A stretch of DNA of 64,000 bases from Prochilodus magdalenae (GCA_024036415.1 JAMWET010003098.1:1229001-1293000), one strand, 5' to 3'. Positions 37,711 through 50,999 are shown, numbered from the stretch's first letter. Numbers and translations: made by a program. Notes: generated by a model from the letters alone, not told the origin.

Positions 37711-39234
37711 GGAGCAGACGGTGTAGTGAAACCCCCTAGACCATCTATGTTCAGGCAGGCAGCGGTCGCCCCCATTTCCTCAAGGATACTAAAACAAACG
37801 ATCAGCGAGCAAGCCTTGTTTCCTGCCGCCCTCAACATGTTCTACCGCACAAAGAGGAGGATGAAGAAAAGATGGAAATGACACAAACTCGGTAAAACCA
37901 GAATGCAGAAGGATCTTGAGGGGGACACGGGCCGGTGCTGTCCGTCTGTGGTGGCGTGTCCAAAGGACCACCAGCAGAAAGCAAGCCCATACTGTCATCA
38001 TTTCAGCCAGCAGGACAGCTGGATGCCATTCCCTGCACTGCCACACACACATATTCCTTCCATTCAGGAGTGTCTCAGAGGGAAAGAATGCAGCCCCCCG
38101 ACTTAATGCCACTGCACAGCATCCACACTCTCTGCTGCACTGTCCTTCAACAAGCTGTGTAAAACAGCCAACTGTCAGATTTTTTAGGGACGAAAAAAGG
38201 AGTCCACAGATTTCAATAAAACAAATTATCTTAAAATTCAAGAGCACAAAATTAATACCCATTATATTGCTGTTCTAGTTTGTATATAGTGATTATACAT
38301 ATGGCGTTCTTATGTTTTATTTGTACTGAAGCATCATAAAAACACCAAGTTAAGAACAAATATGTTCAAGATATACAAATTTACTTATTAAAAAAAATAT
38401 ATGGATATGAGATATTGAAAAATCCTGATGAGAATAAATTTAATTCAATTAAGTGTTGATGAAAATTAGTGTTGATGAAATTAAATGTTACAGTTTGAAC
38501 AAATATGAATACACAACAACTGAGATATTTACTTTAGAAAGCCAACAAAGAGTTAAAATATTTTTTTTATTATTTATTAGACTATTATTTTATTTATTAT
38601 ACTAAATATCAAACACAGACCACCTTGATAAACAAAAAACAGGCTCATTAGAGTATAATTTAACAGTTAAAATAAAGAAAAAAATCACATTTAGTGAAAA
38701 TTACAGTGCTTTTTTTAAAAAACGTATATGAAAGCCTGTTATTTTATGTACAAAGTGACATAAACTATATTCCTTTCAAAAAGTTTACATATTTTGTTAA
38801 AGGTCTACAAGGCAAATAATTGTCAAATTTTTAAAATACCTTCAGAATTAGTAATAACTCAAATTTACTCTTAAGACTGGATTAAAAAAAAAAAAACTTT
38901 GTTTTTTTATTTTGCTAAACTGAATGTGTTGCATTCTGAAGATGAGAGATTATAAAATGGGACGAAACCTTCGAGAGAAATGTTGTTTGGTCTGATGTGA
39001 CAACTTCATAAATTCTTTTTTGCGTTAGACGTCAAAGGAGGTGAAGAAATAAATATCTCCCACCTCCCTCTACCAGTCTCCCTGCCTATCAGCACCTCCA
39101 CCCACACCGTGCTCTCCTCTCCTCTCGCTCTCTCTGGCAGCTTCGCTTGGCACAGCTACTGTTGATAGAGTCCTACTGTTGATAGCAGTGATTGCAGCAG
39201 TCAATGCCACCCACCCACTGACACACACGTGCGT

Positions 39235-39235
<1 letters not shown>
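37711..39235. other. Unique DNA, AT-rich on the right
   Basis: 37711-38170 is GC-moderate with overlapping chance frames on both strands. 38280-38900 is very AT-rich with A and T runs. A CT-rich run lies at about 39105-39137. No gene is recognised. Confidence 0.45.
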
Positions 39236-39313
<78 letters not shown>

Positions 39314-39339
39314 CACACACGCACAAACACACACACACT
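39236..39339 (+). repeat. (CA)n microsatellite
   Basis: About 62 bp of pure CA repeat, then further CA with AAAC and GCAC interruptions. Confidence 0.97.
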
Positions 39340-40640
39340 CCAGGAGATTGACGGACACCCCCTGCAGCCACCCCTGAAGGAGGTTCCCTGTAGATGTTGT
39401 GCGCCACTGGCCTTAGGCCAAGACTCTCTGCCATGCAGTGACCATAATTAGACCTTGAGCTTGGCAGAAATTTTCTCTCTCTCTTTTTTTTTAGCAAAAG
39501 TGACATTTTGGGTAGATTGCACCAATTGCCACAGTGCATGTAATCTCCTAATACCGAACAATGTTAATAGTTAGCGAAAAACTCTCTTAACTAATAATCA
39601 ACAGTAATCAATACTCTTTTGAGTGAAAACTAGTACAAGACAAAAATTAGGCAGATTTTGAGCTTTAGGGGGTCATGGATGAGCTTCAGTTTGTCTTGAG
39701 AAGACACAACCTGACATATCCTGAAATATACCCAACATGTGGGAATCTTAAATATTTTGTAATACTTATTGTAGAGCAGCATTCATATTACCCTAATACG
39801 TCCTTCATGAAAACAGAGACCTGCATAAGCTTTTACCACTTCTCGAACACATCATTTGGATTTCTCATTTTGATGTAAAATTGACAGCGTTATGTGTCTT
39901 ATGTGCCCTGACATTAAGTTGCATCATTGCATTTTATGGGGTGAAATGACAGACTCTAGCTAAGATGTCACTCTGACTTAATGTTGATAATATGACATCA
40001 TTTGTTAAGTCAAGCTGGTTAAACAAAACCTAGCATACCCTTGGGTAAATTGTGTGTAAATTTGACGATTTAATAAGATTTATGCTATGTCACATCATCA
40101 GAATTACATCATTGTGATACACACTAGCTACGAAGCACATGCATTTACTCAAATGAGGTGTTCTAGTACAATGGTGTAATACTGGTGGCAGAAGAAGTCA
40201 ATGTCATCTGACATAAATTAACAAATAAATTTATAAAAGCAGCCTTTTTGACAGATGATGCTCTTATGTAGCCTTATGAACCATGGCTAACAGTAAAGTG
40301 TTAGTGTATAATTTTATAAATTTAAATTAGACAGTCTAGATCCACTATCGGTAAGCAATATAAAATTACAGCATACATGTAACACTGATTATTGCCACCT
40401 TAGTTAAAAGTTTGGTCAGGTTGAATTAATGGAAAAATCAAATACAAATAATTTTAACTTAATTTACTTTGTTTCTAATTGTTTTACAATTTCAAACTGA
40501 AAGGCCCAAATTATTCCTCTTCTGTTAAGCTTAGAAAATTCTTATACAGCGCATGAGCCCATGTCCTGACACTGTATAAAAACAAACGCGCCTGTGTGTG
40601 TGCGCGTGTGTGTTTCTGCGCATTAGCTAAATGAGTCCTC
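39340..40640. other. Unique AT-rich DNA, no gene
   Basis: Nothing is recognised except a short GTGTGCGCGTGTGTG run near 40594-40612. Confidence 0.5.
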
Positions 40641-41110
40641 ATCCTCCTCCGGGGAGCTCCAGTTACAGACGCGTCAGAGGCCAGACAAGCTGGGGATTCT
40701 TTCAACGAGCAAATTACAAGCAATTAGGGAACGAAAAAAAGGATAACATTGAAAAGGCACAGAGGAGGAGGTGGGCCAGGGCAAGGGACGCGGGTTAAGA
40801 GGTGGAGTGGGTGACTCCTGGGGGGGTTTGTGTAGATGGACGGGGGAGGGGGATGTTACTAAAAGACCAAAAACATGGGCCAGGCCGGTGCCCTCTCTGT
40901 GGCACTGCACGGCAAGTAACCTGGCCTGACCTCCACCCAAGCCCTGAGGGCCTGTCCTTAGCCTGGCTCATGACCCTGAAGTGGACATGGTCAGCGCCAG
41001 AGCACGATAAGCTAATGAGCGCCATCATCTGAGCGGGGATTATTTAACGAGCTCGGGGCTGAGAAGGAGAGGCTAATGAGACAGTGGGTATAAATACCAG
41101 CTTCGTCGAA
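40641..41110. promoter_or_regulatory. Candidate conserved non-coding block
   Basis: GC-moderate complex DNA with repeated homeodomain-type GCTAATGAG cores (near 41010 and 41070), GCAAATTACAAGCAATTAGG near 40706 and TATTTAACGAGCTCGGGGCT near 41041. The overlapping minus and plus frames lack domains. A regulatory role is inference. Confidence 0.28.
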
Positions 41111-42603
41111 CTGACCCAAATGAATGAATAAAAGCAATGGGATCCAATGTTCGTAACAGCAAAAGTCATGAGAATGTTTTCATTAGGTGATGAAAAGCCA
41201 GTACACATGTGCATGCATTCCAGCTGTGTAATAACACCTACACACACATTCACCAGCACGGATGTACATACACAAACAACCACAAGCACTCAAACCCAGT
41301 CACTTGCATACCTTCAAACGCACACGCAAATGCACGCACGGATATACAAATGCTCGCACAAATCACGCCCACGCCACAGTCACCAGTTTCATGACCTCCC
41401 CCTTGCCAGATCATCCGCACGCAAAGCCACCCCAAGATGACCAATTTAACTGAGTTAATGTTTATCCAGACTATTTTCACCAAGCTGCCATTTCTGTCGA
41501 ATGAAGACTCTTAGTGACTGACCTACTTCAAACCTCTCTAATGAGGTTACACTGTTTGCCAAAAGGGGAGATGGAAAGAGGGGCAGGCCAAAAGCTCCAG
41601 AGTCTTTACTGTTCTACTGCAAAGCTTGAATCTGTCTCACCGCAATAATCAAAAAGCCTGAACAAAGGGTGAGTAGAAAAACTGGCAAAGGCAAGTACCA
41701 GAGACAAAGTCTTGAGGTTTCCCACTAGAAGATGTTTTAATGTAGCAACAGAGAGGCTTGGAACCACACAAGAATAAATGCAGAGATTTTTCCCTGCTGA
41801 GGGGCGCCTCGCTAGTGCACCATCACAGAACGTATGCACTTCATCATTTGCATGGGAAAAAAATGCTAGATTAGATCAAAATTTGGAAAAGTCATGGGCA
41901 GAATGGAAAAATGTATCTCACTGCAGTCATTTTGAGGGATTTTCAGGGGTTCTCAAATGAGCAGTACTATGCCTTGGAAGAGTTTGACATTCATAAATAG
42001 CCATCTGGATTGCAATGATGTTGATAGAACTGTAATGTGGTGGGTCATTTTCGCTAGCTAATAATCTTTTAATGACATTGTGTGTCAGTGAGTGCCCCGC
42101 AAGAATTAGCAGTATAATCCCAGTGCAAGAGATCCACTGCAATGACTCCTATGTATACAATTTTTGCCAAAAGTCTTTTGTAACACATACAAACATGATT
42201 ATGAATTAAATACTGCCCATAACCAAATATATAACAAATAAACTGGGCTTTGGTTCGTGGTTAATCCGATTCATGGGTGCGTACAGAGTGTGCGTGTGTA
42301 TTCTCACTCGCTGTGTGTGAGAGATGGTGCACTATACAGCTGTGCATACACTGATCCCAGAGGAGCCAAGATCATAACTCTAGGGCTATCACCCTAATCA
42401 CAACTTCATCACAAAATGGATTTTGTCAGAGCACGCCAAGACCACTAGAGCTGTCAAGCCAAGACACTACACAGCTGCGTGCTCTGTCTTACACACTTTC
42501 TGTATTTCACATACACACACATGCACAGATCTTTGTCCTTTCACTTACCTAATACAGTCCAGTGTGTACCATAAGACTGAAAAGAGGAGATACAGAGGAA
42601 ATT
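41111..42603. other. Unique DNA with CA-rich patch
   Basis: A degenerate CA-rich stretch lies at about 41230-41350 and creates His/Thr-rich frames in three phases. No gene is recognised. Confidence 0.5.
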
Positions 42604-42984
<381 letters not shown>

Positions 42985-43319
42985 ATTAATTTAAGTTGTT
43001 CATATATTACCAAATATAAACATGAATATAAACAGTAATATAGCATATACAAATAATGAATACATAATAATATAATATTTTATTATAACAATAATAAAGA
43101 ATGAAAAGAAATGAGAGAGAAAGAGACAGAAAGACAGAAAGAGTGGAGATTGATATAGAAAGAGAAAGAGAGGCCCCCCAAAAAAGAAAAAAGAGTACGA
43201 CCACTATTATAATGAAATACAAAAAATATTATAATGTATATAAATAATAATAATGTACTACACACAGTATATCATTATATACATGTAATGTGTTTCTAAA
43301 AATTACTATTTCTCTGGTA

Positions 43320-43321
<2 letters not shown>
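42985..43321. other. AT-rich DNA with a GA-rich patch
   Basis: Between the two GA arrays lies AT-rich sequence and a further cryptic GA-rich patch at about 43108-43175 with purines on +. Confidence 0.6.
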
Positions 43322-43365
<44 letters not shown>

Positions 43366-43407
43366 CGAGAGAGACATACACAGTGAGAGAGAGAGGGCGA
43401 GAGAGAA
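43322..43407 (+). repeat. (GA)n microsatellite
   Basis: About 38 bp of pure GA, then interrupted GA to 43407. Confidence 0.95.
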
Positions 43408-43665
43408 GTAACTGAACTCAGTGTGACTACTACTTGTTAGAGGTCTGCTTTGGGTTAGGTCTGTGTGTCCTGTTCAATCTGACAGCGATGACATGACTGA
43501 AGCCCCCCAGTGGCCTGCCCCACACCTCTCCCTTACCAGCCTCCTCAGGTCTAGCTCCAGCACTGTTATGTGAGGGAATGTGAGGAATGCCTGCGGAGCT
43601 GAGCTGCTGCAGACCCATTCCCCTGATGCCCTACGGACCAGTCCATTCTGAAAAGGACGAAAAGG

Positions 43666-43666
<1 letters not shown>

Positions 43667-43702
<36 letters not shown>
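43667..43702 (+). repeat. (GT)18 microsatellite
   Basis: A pure GT dinucleotide array, the only long one in the window with GT rather than CA on the plus strand. Confidence 0.95.
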
Positions 43703-43706
<4 letters not shown>

Positions 43707-44221
43707 GACAGCTCTAACACTCACCAGAGCCCCCATGTCCCTAACCAAGAATGGCATAGGCCACCCTCACCGCCAGAAGGCAGAGTTTATTTTTGTAGCT
43801 CCCACACTCCCCTGCACTGGCTAAAGCAGACCACCGAGTGCGGGCATAGGGCGCTTTAACTCTCCTCCCTCTTAGGTCTCAGGTTCTCTCCTTCAACTGA
43901 GGAGATTTATTTGGCTGAAATACAGGAGGGGGAAAAATGAAATTATAAAATTACCGGCACTTAGCTGAGGTAAACACCGAACTGTGTGGTTTAATCAAAA
44001 ATGGGAAGCCTAGTCATATGAGCACTGTATTAGCATTACAACATGATCATAAACAAAATCTTAAATCAAATTTGTGGGTAATGCTATATCTTAAGTAAGA
44101 TAACTTTGGAAATCAGTTGCAGTACTTACAGTGCAGTATCACCTTAACGTATGGCTAACAACAGCACCTTTATCACATTAAGATTAAGACAATATAATAT
44201 ATATATACTCTTTGTCCTTTT
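43703..44221. other. Unique DNA, no gene
   Basis: Nothing is recognised. Confidence 0.5.
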
Positions 44222-44612
44222 TTCAACTCTACCACATACTTTGTAATTCTATGAATTCTCTGCATGCTTTGTTAACCCCCTTTTACCCTGTTCTGCAATG
44301 ATAAGGACCCCCACGGGACCCAAGGGTCAGGTGGGTCATTCTCAGCATTGCAGTGACACTGACGTGGTGTGCTAGTGTATGTTGTGCTGGTGTGAGTGGA
44401 TCAGACACAGCAGTACTGCTGGAGTGTTTAAACACTGTGTCCACTCACTGTCCACTCTATTAGACACTACTGCCTTGTTGGTCCTGCTTGTTTAAATGTA
44501 TGTAATGTTAAAAACAATATTGTATCTGTTGCTGGACAGTTTGTTGGCCAACCTCTAGTACTTTTTCACTGATCATACTTAGACTCTGTCTAACAAGCAG
44601 TGACAAGATGAT
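44222..44612. mobile_element. Long-TIR element, truncated second copy
   Basis: It starts with CTGCATGCTTTGTTAACCCC and continues through TTTTACCCTGTTCTGCAATG, GTGGGTCATTCTCAGCATTG, GAGTGGATCAGACACAGCAG and GTGTCCACTCACTGTCCACT. These words occur in the same order on the minus strand of the 6782-7459 element. Similarity fades after about 44600 and the opposite arm is missing, so this copy is truncated. Confidence 0.8.
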
Positions 44613-46849
44613 GTCCAACAGCATAAGCATATTTGTGTGTGTGCGTATACAGTACACAGGTAATAGGGAAACAGTATGCAAGGCTTTCATCAAGAACGGA
44701 GCACTAATAGAACTCCATTCTTACCTCAGTAAGAAAACACACTGGTGTATTTGTCCGTCCTGCCACAGGTTGGATAAATGCTTTGGGTCTAAATGGTGGC
44801 ATAGCTGTTAAGAAGCAGTAACTGAGAAACGGACAAAGAGAAATATATTTTCAAATCAAACAGAGAATCTACAGGTGTTTTCTTAGAACAATAGACCATC
44901 CACACCAGAGTCCAAAAAATTCAACTCATTTCTAAGATTCAACTTTGGAGGTGTGAAACTATATTACTGCAGATTCCTTTAAAAAACTGAAAGCAAGTCT
45001 CTGGAAAAGAAAATAAGCTGGAACAAAGGCAGAGGTGAACATACTAAATAGCAAAAACATTTATTTTTGTCGTTGTTGAGACTAAATAGATAAGTTCTGC
45101 GTGAATTCTGACAGTGCAAAACAACTTGTAAATGAAGGGTGTTCTCTGACTTCTGCATAGTACAGTATATGTGAAAATCCCCTACTCGTACAATTAAATA
45201 TGAATGGAAATATATCATTTTTTTTCCAGGCAATTAAAAGAGACATGTCCAACAAGACATGCTTTGTGGGGGCTAAGGTATTTATGTCATATTCATGCAG
45301 GGTCTTGGTCATTGGAATTTGAGGTCTCTCGGCAGTGGAACACTCTCCAGAGGACGCAAGCTGTAACTTCAGAGCAGCCCACATGCCAGATCAACACTAA
45401 TCAATGTAGAAGATGCTCTACAGACGCTATAACCATCCTTCTCCATATTCTGCCATCATTAGTAACTACATTTTTATCTTGTATAAATTAAATTTCACAC
45501 TAGGACAGTATTTAAATGTTAGTGAAGTGCTTTTAATGCAATCAAATGACCCTTACATAGATGATATACGTTAAAACGTATTTTGACAAAGACTGAATGA
45601 GACTATTGAGGCCTTATTCCATAACACTGTTTGAACATTTTCAGCTATTAAAGAGTTCAGTGTGTTTCTAAACGGAGAGAAAATAAAAACCCTTCAGATT
45701 GCATGTTGGTATCATCCTAATGACAGTCTAGAACAGGGACCCTTAAATTTGCTGCCCTACACACACCTTAGTTACCCTAATTTTCGCTAGTTACTTGGGT
45801 TTTACGGAGAGTGGGATACGCTATTTAAATCAAAATATCTTAATATCTTTTGTATTCTAAGCTACTAAGTGAATCATCTTCAGTGGGCCCTTATTATAAA
45901 CCATAAGCATAAACTGACTTAAAGCTCAATCTTTAAAAAAACGCCAAAGTACAGTTTGCAGAATCATCACAACAAGCACACTCAAAAAGTACAACGCTTG
46001 AGAGAGCTGCTGATTCAAAGGCAATTTTGAGATGCAAACATTTGGCACACTGATAAGTAAGAAGGACGTAGAGGCAGACACAAACAGGATATATTATTTG
46101 CATGTCACCAATCACATCTTACTTTAATAAATTTTATTATTTTCCATATAATTATTATAGATTTAATTCAACAATACAGTGTTCAAATATTTTAAACTAG
46201 ACACCATTTGTTAATGCTTTATTGAATATGTCTAATTCAGTATTTTGAGCTAATAAATGATCAATAATAAATGTTTATAGTTTACGATCAGTCCCAAGGT
46301 CATTCTTTCAAAATATGTAGTTTATTGAAACCTCATTCTTATTTGGTTTTTATTAGACATCTTCAGTTTTCACTTGGTTGCATCTAAAATGTATTTTCTG
46401 TTTTCCTAATTATTTAAAACCTCTGAAGCATATTAGAATTATTTTATGTGTTTATAGCTAAACATATTTTTACAGGATGGAAAAAACACTGATAGCAGAC
46501 CTTTCAGCGGTGACTGAAGTTCTTGGATAATACTAGTAGGCTATACTGTATATGGCAAAGTCCCGAAAACCTGAAGTTGCTGTAGAGGCATGATCTGGCC
46601 ATGAGACATACTAAGCCGACAGTAGTCGTGGTTGTTCGTGGCTGTTACAGGCCTTTCCTGTCTAGACTGGGGGAGATAGGGTTAATGAAAATGCGGCCCT
46701 GCCCGCTGAACGCTGTCTGCTGTATCACTCCTCAGGTCGATCTCTTAAATCAGACCTAAACCAACTGGCTGGACCTACTGTCACACCCTAGAGACATACA
46801 TGAGTACACGTATGTATACATGTACATGCATGTGCGTGCACATAAACAC
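44613..46849. other. Unique AT-rich DNA, no gene
   Basis: No gene or repeat family is recognised. The frames at 45082-45384 and 45204-45491 overlap on opposite strands and have no domain. Confidence 0.5.
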
Positions 46850-46907
46850 ACTCACGCACACACACACGCACGCACGCACGCACGCGCACACACACACACG
46901 CACACAG
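46850..46907 (+). repeat. (CA)n/(CACG)n microsatellite
   Basis: CA repeat with a run of about five GCAC tetramers (46867-46885); strongly alternating purine-pyrimidine with CG steps, a Z-DNA-prone sequence. Confidence 0.93.
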
Positions 46908-46959
46908 ATTAGCCATCATCCCTCTAACACCTAGCAGCACCCTGACTTACACCCCGTGT

Positions 46960-47220
46960 CATTGTGGAATTTCAGCCCCCACTACCTCCGGCCTTCTTTT
47001 TTTCTGAGGAGAAGCGCCATTTATGAGACGTTCCCAGAATAAATGGTGGTCAACAGTTCAGCGTGTTGGCCCACAGCGCTCTGTAAATATAGATGACTGC
47101 GCCCAGCCACGGAGAAAATGTGCGAGCGTCTAAAGCAGCGGCGGCCGCTGTTGCCAAGAGAGCACCTGGACGGTGTTAATCACGGCCTAGCATAAACATT
47201 TCCCCCGAAGAACATACGGC
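46960..47220. promoter_or_regulatory. Candidate conserved non-coding block
   Basis: Complex, CpG-containing sequence including GCCATTTATGAGACGTTCCC, CAGCGCTCTGTAAATATAGA and a GCGGCCGC octamer, in an otherwise AT-rich and microsatellite-rich area. No open frame. Inference only. Confidence 0.25.
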
Positions 47221-48456
47221 AGAGCTATTCGCCTCCACACAACCACCCCCCCACCTCTCACACACGCACCACACCGCCTCACACACACACAAAACACCCA
47301 GCATCCACACTCTGCCTCAGGCTGCTCATCTTCACAGGGTGGACCAGCAGAGTGTGTACGTGTGTGTGAGTGAACTGTCAAGTCAGCTCCTGAGGCAGCT
47401 CAGACACAAGGACAGTCACACACCTCACAGTTTAACATTTGAACATAGAATGGGTGAAGGGGCAGATGAAGATGATACACAACAAATATCGAACAGTGGG
47501 TCATATCAAAAAAAGATGATCATGAGTAACATATCATGTAATTTGGTGATATTAAACTTTATAGTGGACACTTTAAAAGAGTCTCACTGCAATTCAGTCA
47601 AACAAGCTACAGTTTCACCAAAATATGTTAGATTAACAGAGGAGATCTGTTTTCACAAGCCACCACTGTGCTGTCACGATCTGATCATGTGATGTATGCT
47701 CTGTCCAACCTACTTTCTCTAGAAAAATGCCCAGATGCCCATTTTACACGCCCAATTGCAGCCCTGTGTATCTGTATTTTATGAAGAAGCTGATGAATAG
47801 GAAGCCAACTTAGCCTTGTTTAAAGATGAACCATGCCCATTGACAATGAGTTGCCAAATTGCACAAAGAGGGAAAATTTTTCCAGCAGCGACAGCTGAGT
47901 AGCCAGAATGAACTAAGCAACCTTGAGCTGCAAGTAAAGCTTTCTGCTCATTATCGCGTTACACACTTTGTCTCCTAAAGCTCTGAACTCACAATCTCAG
48001 TCACTCAGGCCTCGGCCTTACTTAAGGTACATTAGTGTGCCACAGTTTATGGTCTTGAAGGTGTAGATAACTAAACTCTGCAACAGTCACTTGAAGTCCA
48101 GTGTTGAAAACGACTCCTCTCGAGAACAGCTTCATTTAGTAGCTATTTAAGGCAAAGCCTCCATCCATTAATGCAGATCTGTCATAACCTTTTAGCTTTA
48201 TTTTAAGAGCAAATTAATTGAAACTGCACATTTTAACCCCTTAAACAGCAGCAAGATTATTCTGTAAGTAATTAAAAGTTGTCAGTCAGTAACTTATCAT
48301 TCAGCAACTACTGAAGCAACTGTGAAACTAATATGTAAGTCATGTTATTCTGGATACTACGTAGTGAGTTAACTTATTGTTTGGCAACAATTCTTGTTTC
48401 CTATGATGCCTACTGTCCTTGTATGTTGTCTGTAGTGATAATAATGATATAATTTA
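47221..48456. other. Unique DNA, no gene
   Basis: A plus frame at 47339-47692 (117 codons) has no recognisable domain. The stretch 48125-48280 is complex with TTAATTGAAACTGC and ATTAATGCAG words, but no support for a function is visible. Confidence 0.45.
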
Positions 48457-48706
48457 TGGGGCAGTCGTGGGCTGGAGGTTAGGGAACCAGCCTTGTGACC
48501 GGAGGGTTGCTGGTTCGATTCCTTGAGCCTACAGTAACGACTAAGGTGCCCTTGAGCAAGGCACCTAACCCCTAACTGCTTCTCTGGCGCTGTGGTAGGG
48601 CTGCCCACTGCTCCGGGTAAGTGTGCTCACTGCCCCCTAGTGTGTTCACTAGTGAGTGTGTTTGTGGTGTTTCACTTCACGGATGGGTTAAATTCGGAGG
48701 ATTTAA
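48457..48706 (+). mobile_element. tRNA-derived SINE, about 250 bp
   Basis: A tRNA-like head carries a box A-like TGGGCTGGAGGTTAGGGA (48468-48485) and a good polymerase III box B GGTTCGATTCC (48512-48522). The body follows with GGTGCCCTTGAGCAAGGCAC, CTAACCCCTAACTGCT, GCCCACTGCTCCGGGT and GTGCTCACTGCCCCCTAGTG, ending at GGATGGGTTAAATTCGGAGG. This order matches an otophysan SINE I know from characins and catfish. Target-site duplications were not obvious. Head and body are diverged, so it is an old, inactive copy. Confidence 0.8.
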
Positions 48707-50120
48707 ATCTTAACAGAATGTTTGAACACAAATAAAAATAAACCTGTCTTAATAACATCAAAAGACATGTGGTTTGCCTAGCTGTATTCTCAGTACATCA
48801 AACAACACACTGGGGAACTACTGCTTCCAGTTGTTACAATTATATTGTATATTACATATAAAGGCAGACTGCAATTATTTGAGTTGACCAACTTCTATAA
48901 CCACACATTTACACAGTAAAACTGAATTAGGATTGGACAAATTAAGTAACAAAATCCATCTTCTGAGACTCATCACACATCTTACAACAACAAGAATTCT
49001 AAATGGTGACTGACGTTGTGTGTGTTTATTTATATGTAATTAATCTCATAACTAAAATGTCATGTTCATCACAGGCCTATTCTCAGCCATGTGTATGTTC
49101 TGATTTACCTATTGCATGTATTGTGTTCTTTGTTTCGGTTTCACTTTGCTTCAGGGAAACGCATTCCTGCTGCAAGCCTGTTGTCAAAAATGAGCTAACA
49201 CCTAACATGACCCCATTGTTTTGCTATCAAATCTCCTTCCTTCTTTATCACGCTACCCGGAACAGTAAAATTTACTGTCATGTTTTACACGGACAATCCC
49301 TCACTCTCTCCATCTTCTTTTTTTGTGTCATGAACCTTTTTCTAACCTCCGGAGAGCAAAAACACTCTAAATCATTTTGGTGGCGCACAGCCATCCAGCT
49401 TCTTATCTGCCCAAAAGCTGGAAAAGGTTAATGGATCATAATTACTGTCACTCTTCATAATGTTAACCTTTCCTCTCCACGTTTTTAATAACTCACTCTA
49501 CACCCACACTTAAAGACTCTGCAGAGGAGACTTTAGCCATGCCTGTGGAGTGCCAGACCACTCCTTTTGCCTGAGAGGGAGCACTGTCGGCTAGCTCAGG
49601 CAAATGGATTTGTGTCTTGGGCACTCTAAGTGTCCATGTTTTATGGTGAGGTGTCTGTACTTTGATAAACACTATTACACCTGTCACAGAGGAATGAGAT
49701 GGATCGTCTGTTTGTCCTCTCGCTCAAATGGAGGCATGCTGGAGGCATTTTTGTAAAGTCATGATCATACTATGCATTCTGATATATGTTGTCTTCTTAC
49801 TGGCAACATATCACGGCTGCAGAGAAACCTCGTATTTCCTGAACGGTGACTTTAAAGGAGAAGGGAGAATGCTATGAAAGTATTCTCAGCCAAATCAAAT
49901 GATGAACAATTTGTCAAGGATATAAAATTACATTTCAGAATCATTAAAGAATAAGAGGAACTCCCCGCTCTGAAATGCTTGACGTGTCTGCTGGAAGTGC
50001 AGGAAAATATTAGTCCTCTTGAATATCATAATATTTTGTTTTACTATACTATATACTATATATTTTTCTATTTAATGTACATGCAAAGAGTAGTGACAGA
50101 CAATGGTTCATGGCTAGATC
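48707..50120. other. Unique DNA; possible conserved block 49330-49600
   Basis: The frame 49003-49431 (142 codons) has no recognisable domain. Sequence at about 49330-49600, including AGGTTAATGGATCATAATTACTG-type homeodomain words and a CTTATCTGCC GATA-like site, is complex and repeat-free, with an enhancer-like texture. Confidence 0.35.
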
Positions 50121-50480
50121 AATTAAGTCAAATCAAATCACGTTTATTGTCACATCACATTTTCACAGGTGTAAAGATGAGTGAAAAACTTGGGTGAGTA
50201 GTCCCTTACAGTACTTAAATACAAAAAATATACATTAGACAATAAATATATACAATACTAAACACCAAAATCTCTGTTTATTCTAATATACAGTTTAATA
50301 TAACAGTAATATAAAGTTATGAATAAAAACTATGACATATCCAGATGTACACATTTCCATATAGCACTATGGTAAGGCTGAGGTAGGTGAGAGATGCAGG
50401 GTATATACAGGGCATAGAACACTGATTACAGTATCGCTGTAATCACATCCTGATTTAGGCTTTTAAAGTATTGTAATTAT
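50121..50480. repeat. 'TTTATTGTCACATCACA' dispersed repeat
   Basis: CGTTTATTGTCACATCACAT followed by TTTCACAGGTGTAAAGATGA and AGTGAAAAACTTGGGTGAGT is a recurrent teleost dispersed-repeat signature ('TTTATTGTCACATCAC...GGTGTACAGTGAGTGAAA...TTGGGTG'). The downstream AT-rich part (ATACAAAAAATATACATTAG and similar) belongs to the same repeat type. I recall it as a retroelement 3' region, but the class is unsure. Boundaries are approximate. Confidence 0.5.
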
Positions 50481-50744
50481 TCTTTCAGTGGTGATGATGC
50501 TTTCTGGACATTCACCAGCCTCACCTTGTTGCATTTTCTCATTCCACGTTAAAGGGGCAGAGGTTAAGACTTACGGTGACCCATTAGTAGAAATGTAATG
50601 TAATATATCATTAGTGTATAATGAACTTTTATTAGCCTGGAATTAGCACTTCATATCTACATAGGATTGAGACAACCACGTAGTGCCACATCCTGATGCT
50701 GACATTCAGTTTAATATCACAACTGATATGATTTAGGTTTTAAA
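50481..50744. other. Unique AT-rich DNA between two repeats
   Basis: Nothing is recognised. Confidence 0.5.
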
Positions 50745-50999
50745 ATATCGTCACTGTACAATGAAAAACATGTATCTCCATTTTTGTCCATTTTGACTTT
50801 TATGCATCATTTGAAAACAGCTGCTGCCGTTTACACTGTGTGAGAATTGCATGATTAATGGACCAACAGAAATGGCCCAAAAGGGCTTGGAAAGACGTCT
50901 GGTTCCATTGACTTACATTAAAATTAAACTAGGTTTTTGGCCTCTCCTGTAAAATTGCCGTTTTGGAGATACTTGTTTTTCTTTGGACAGCGACGATAT
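50745..50999. mobile_element. 255-bp MITE with 35-bp TIRs
   Basis: The left end (50745-50779) begins ATATCGTCACTGTACAATGA and ends GTATCTCC. The right end (50965-50999), read on the minus strand, begins ATATCGTCGCTGTCCAAAGA and ends GTATCTCC. They match at 31 of 35 positions. The interior contains GAATTGCATGATTAATGGAC and GGTTCCATTGACTTACATTA, words I recall from a dispersed fish repeat. No open frame, so it is non-autonomous. The superfamily is not determined, since the target-site duplication is not clear. Confidence 0.8.

Noticed and set aside
37789..38262. 157-codon minus frame with several overlapping plus frames
   Set aside because: No recognisable domain; competing frames in all phases indicate low stop density rather than a gene.
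47339..47692. 117-codon plus frame
   Set aside because: No domain, starts beside a CA-rich run, and no splice or promoter context supports it.
48457..48530. Possible tRNA gene (good box B)
   Set aside because: No intact cloverleaf and it continues into a SINE body, so it is a retroposon head.
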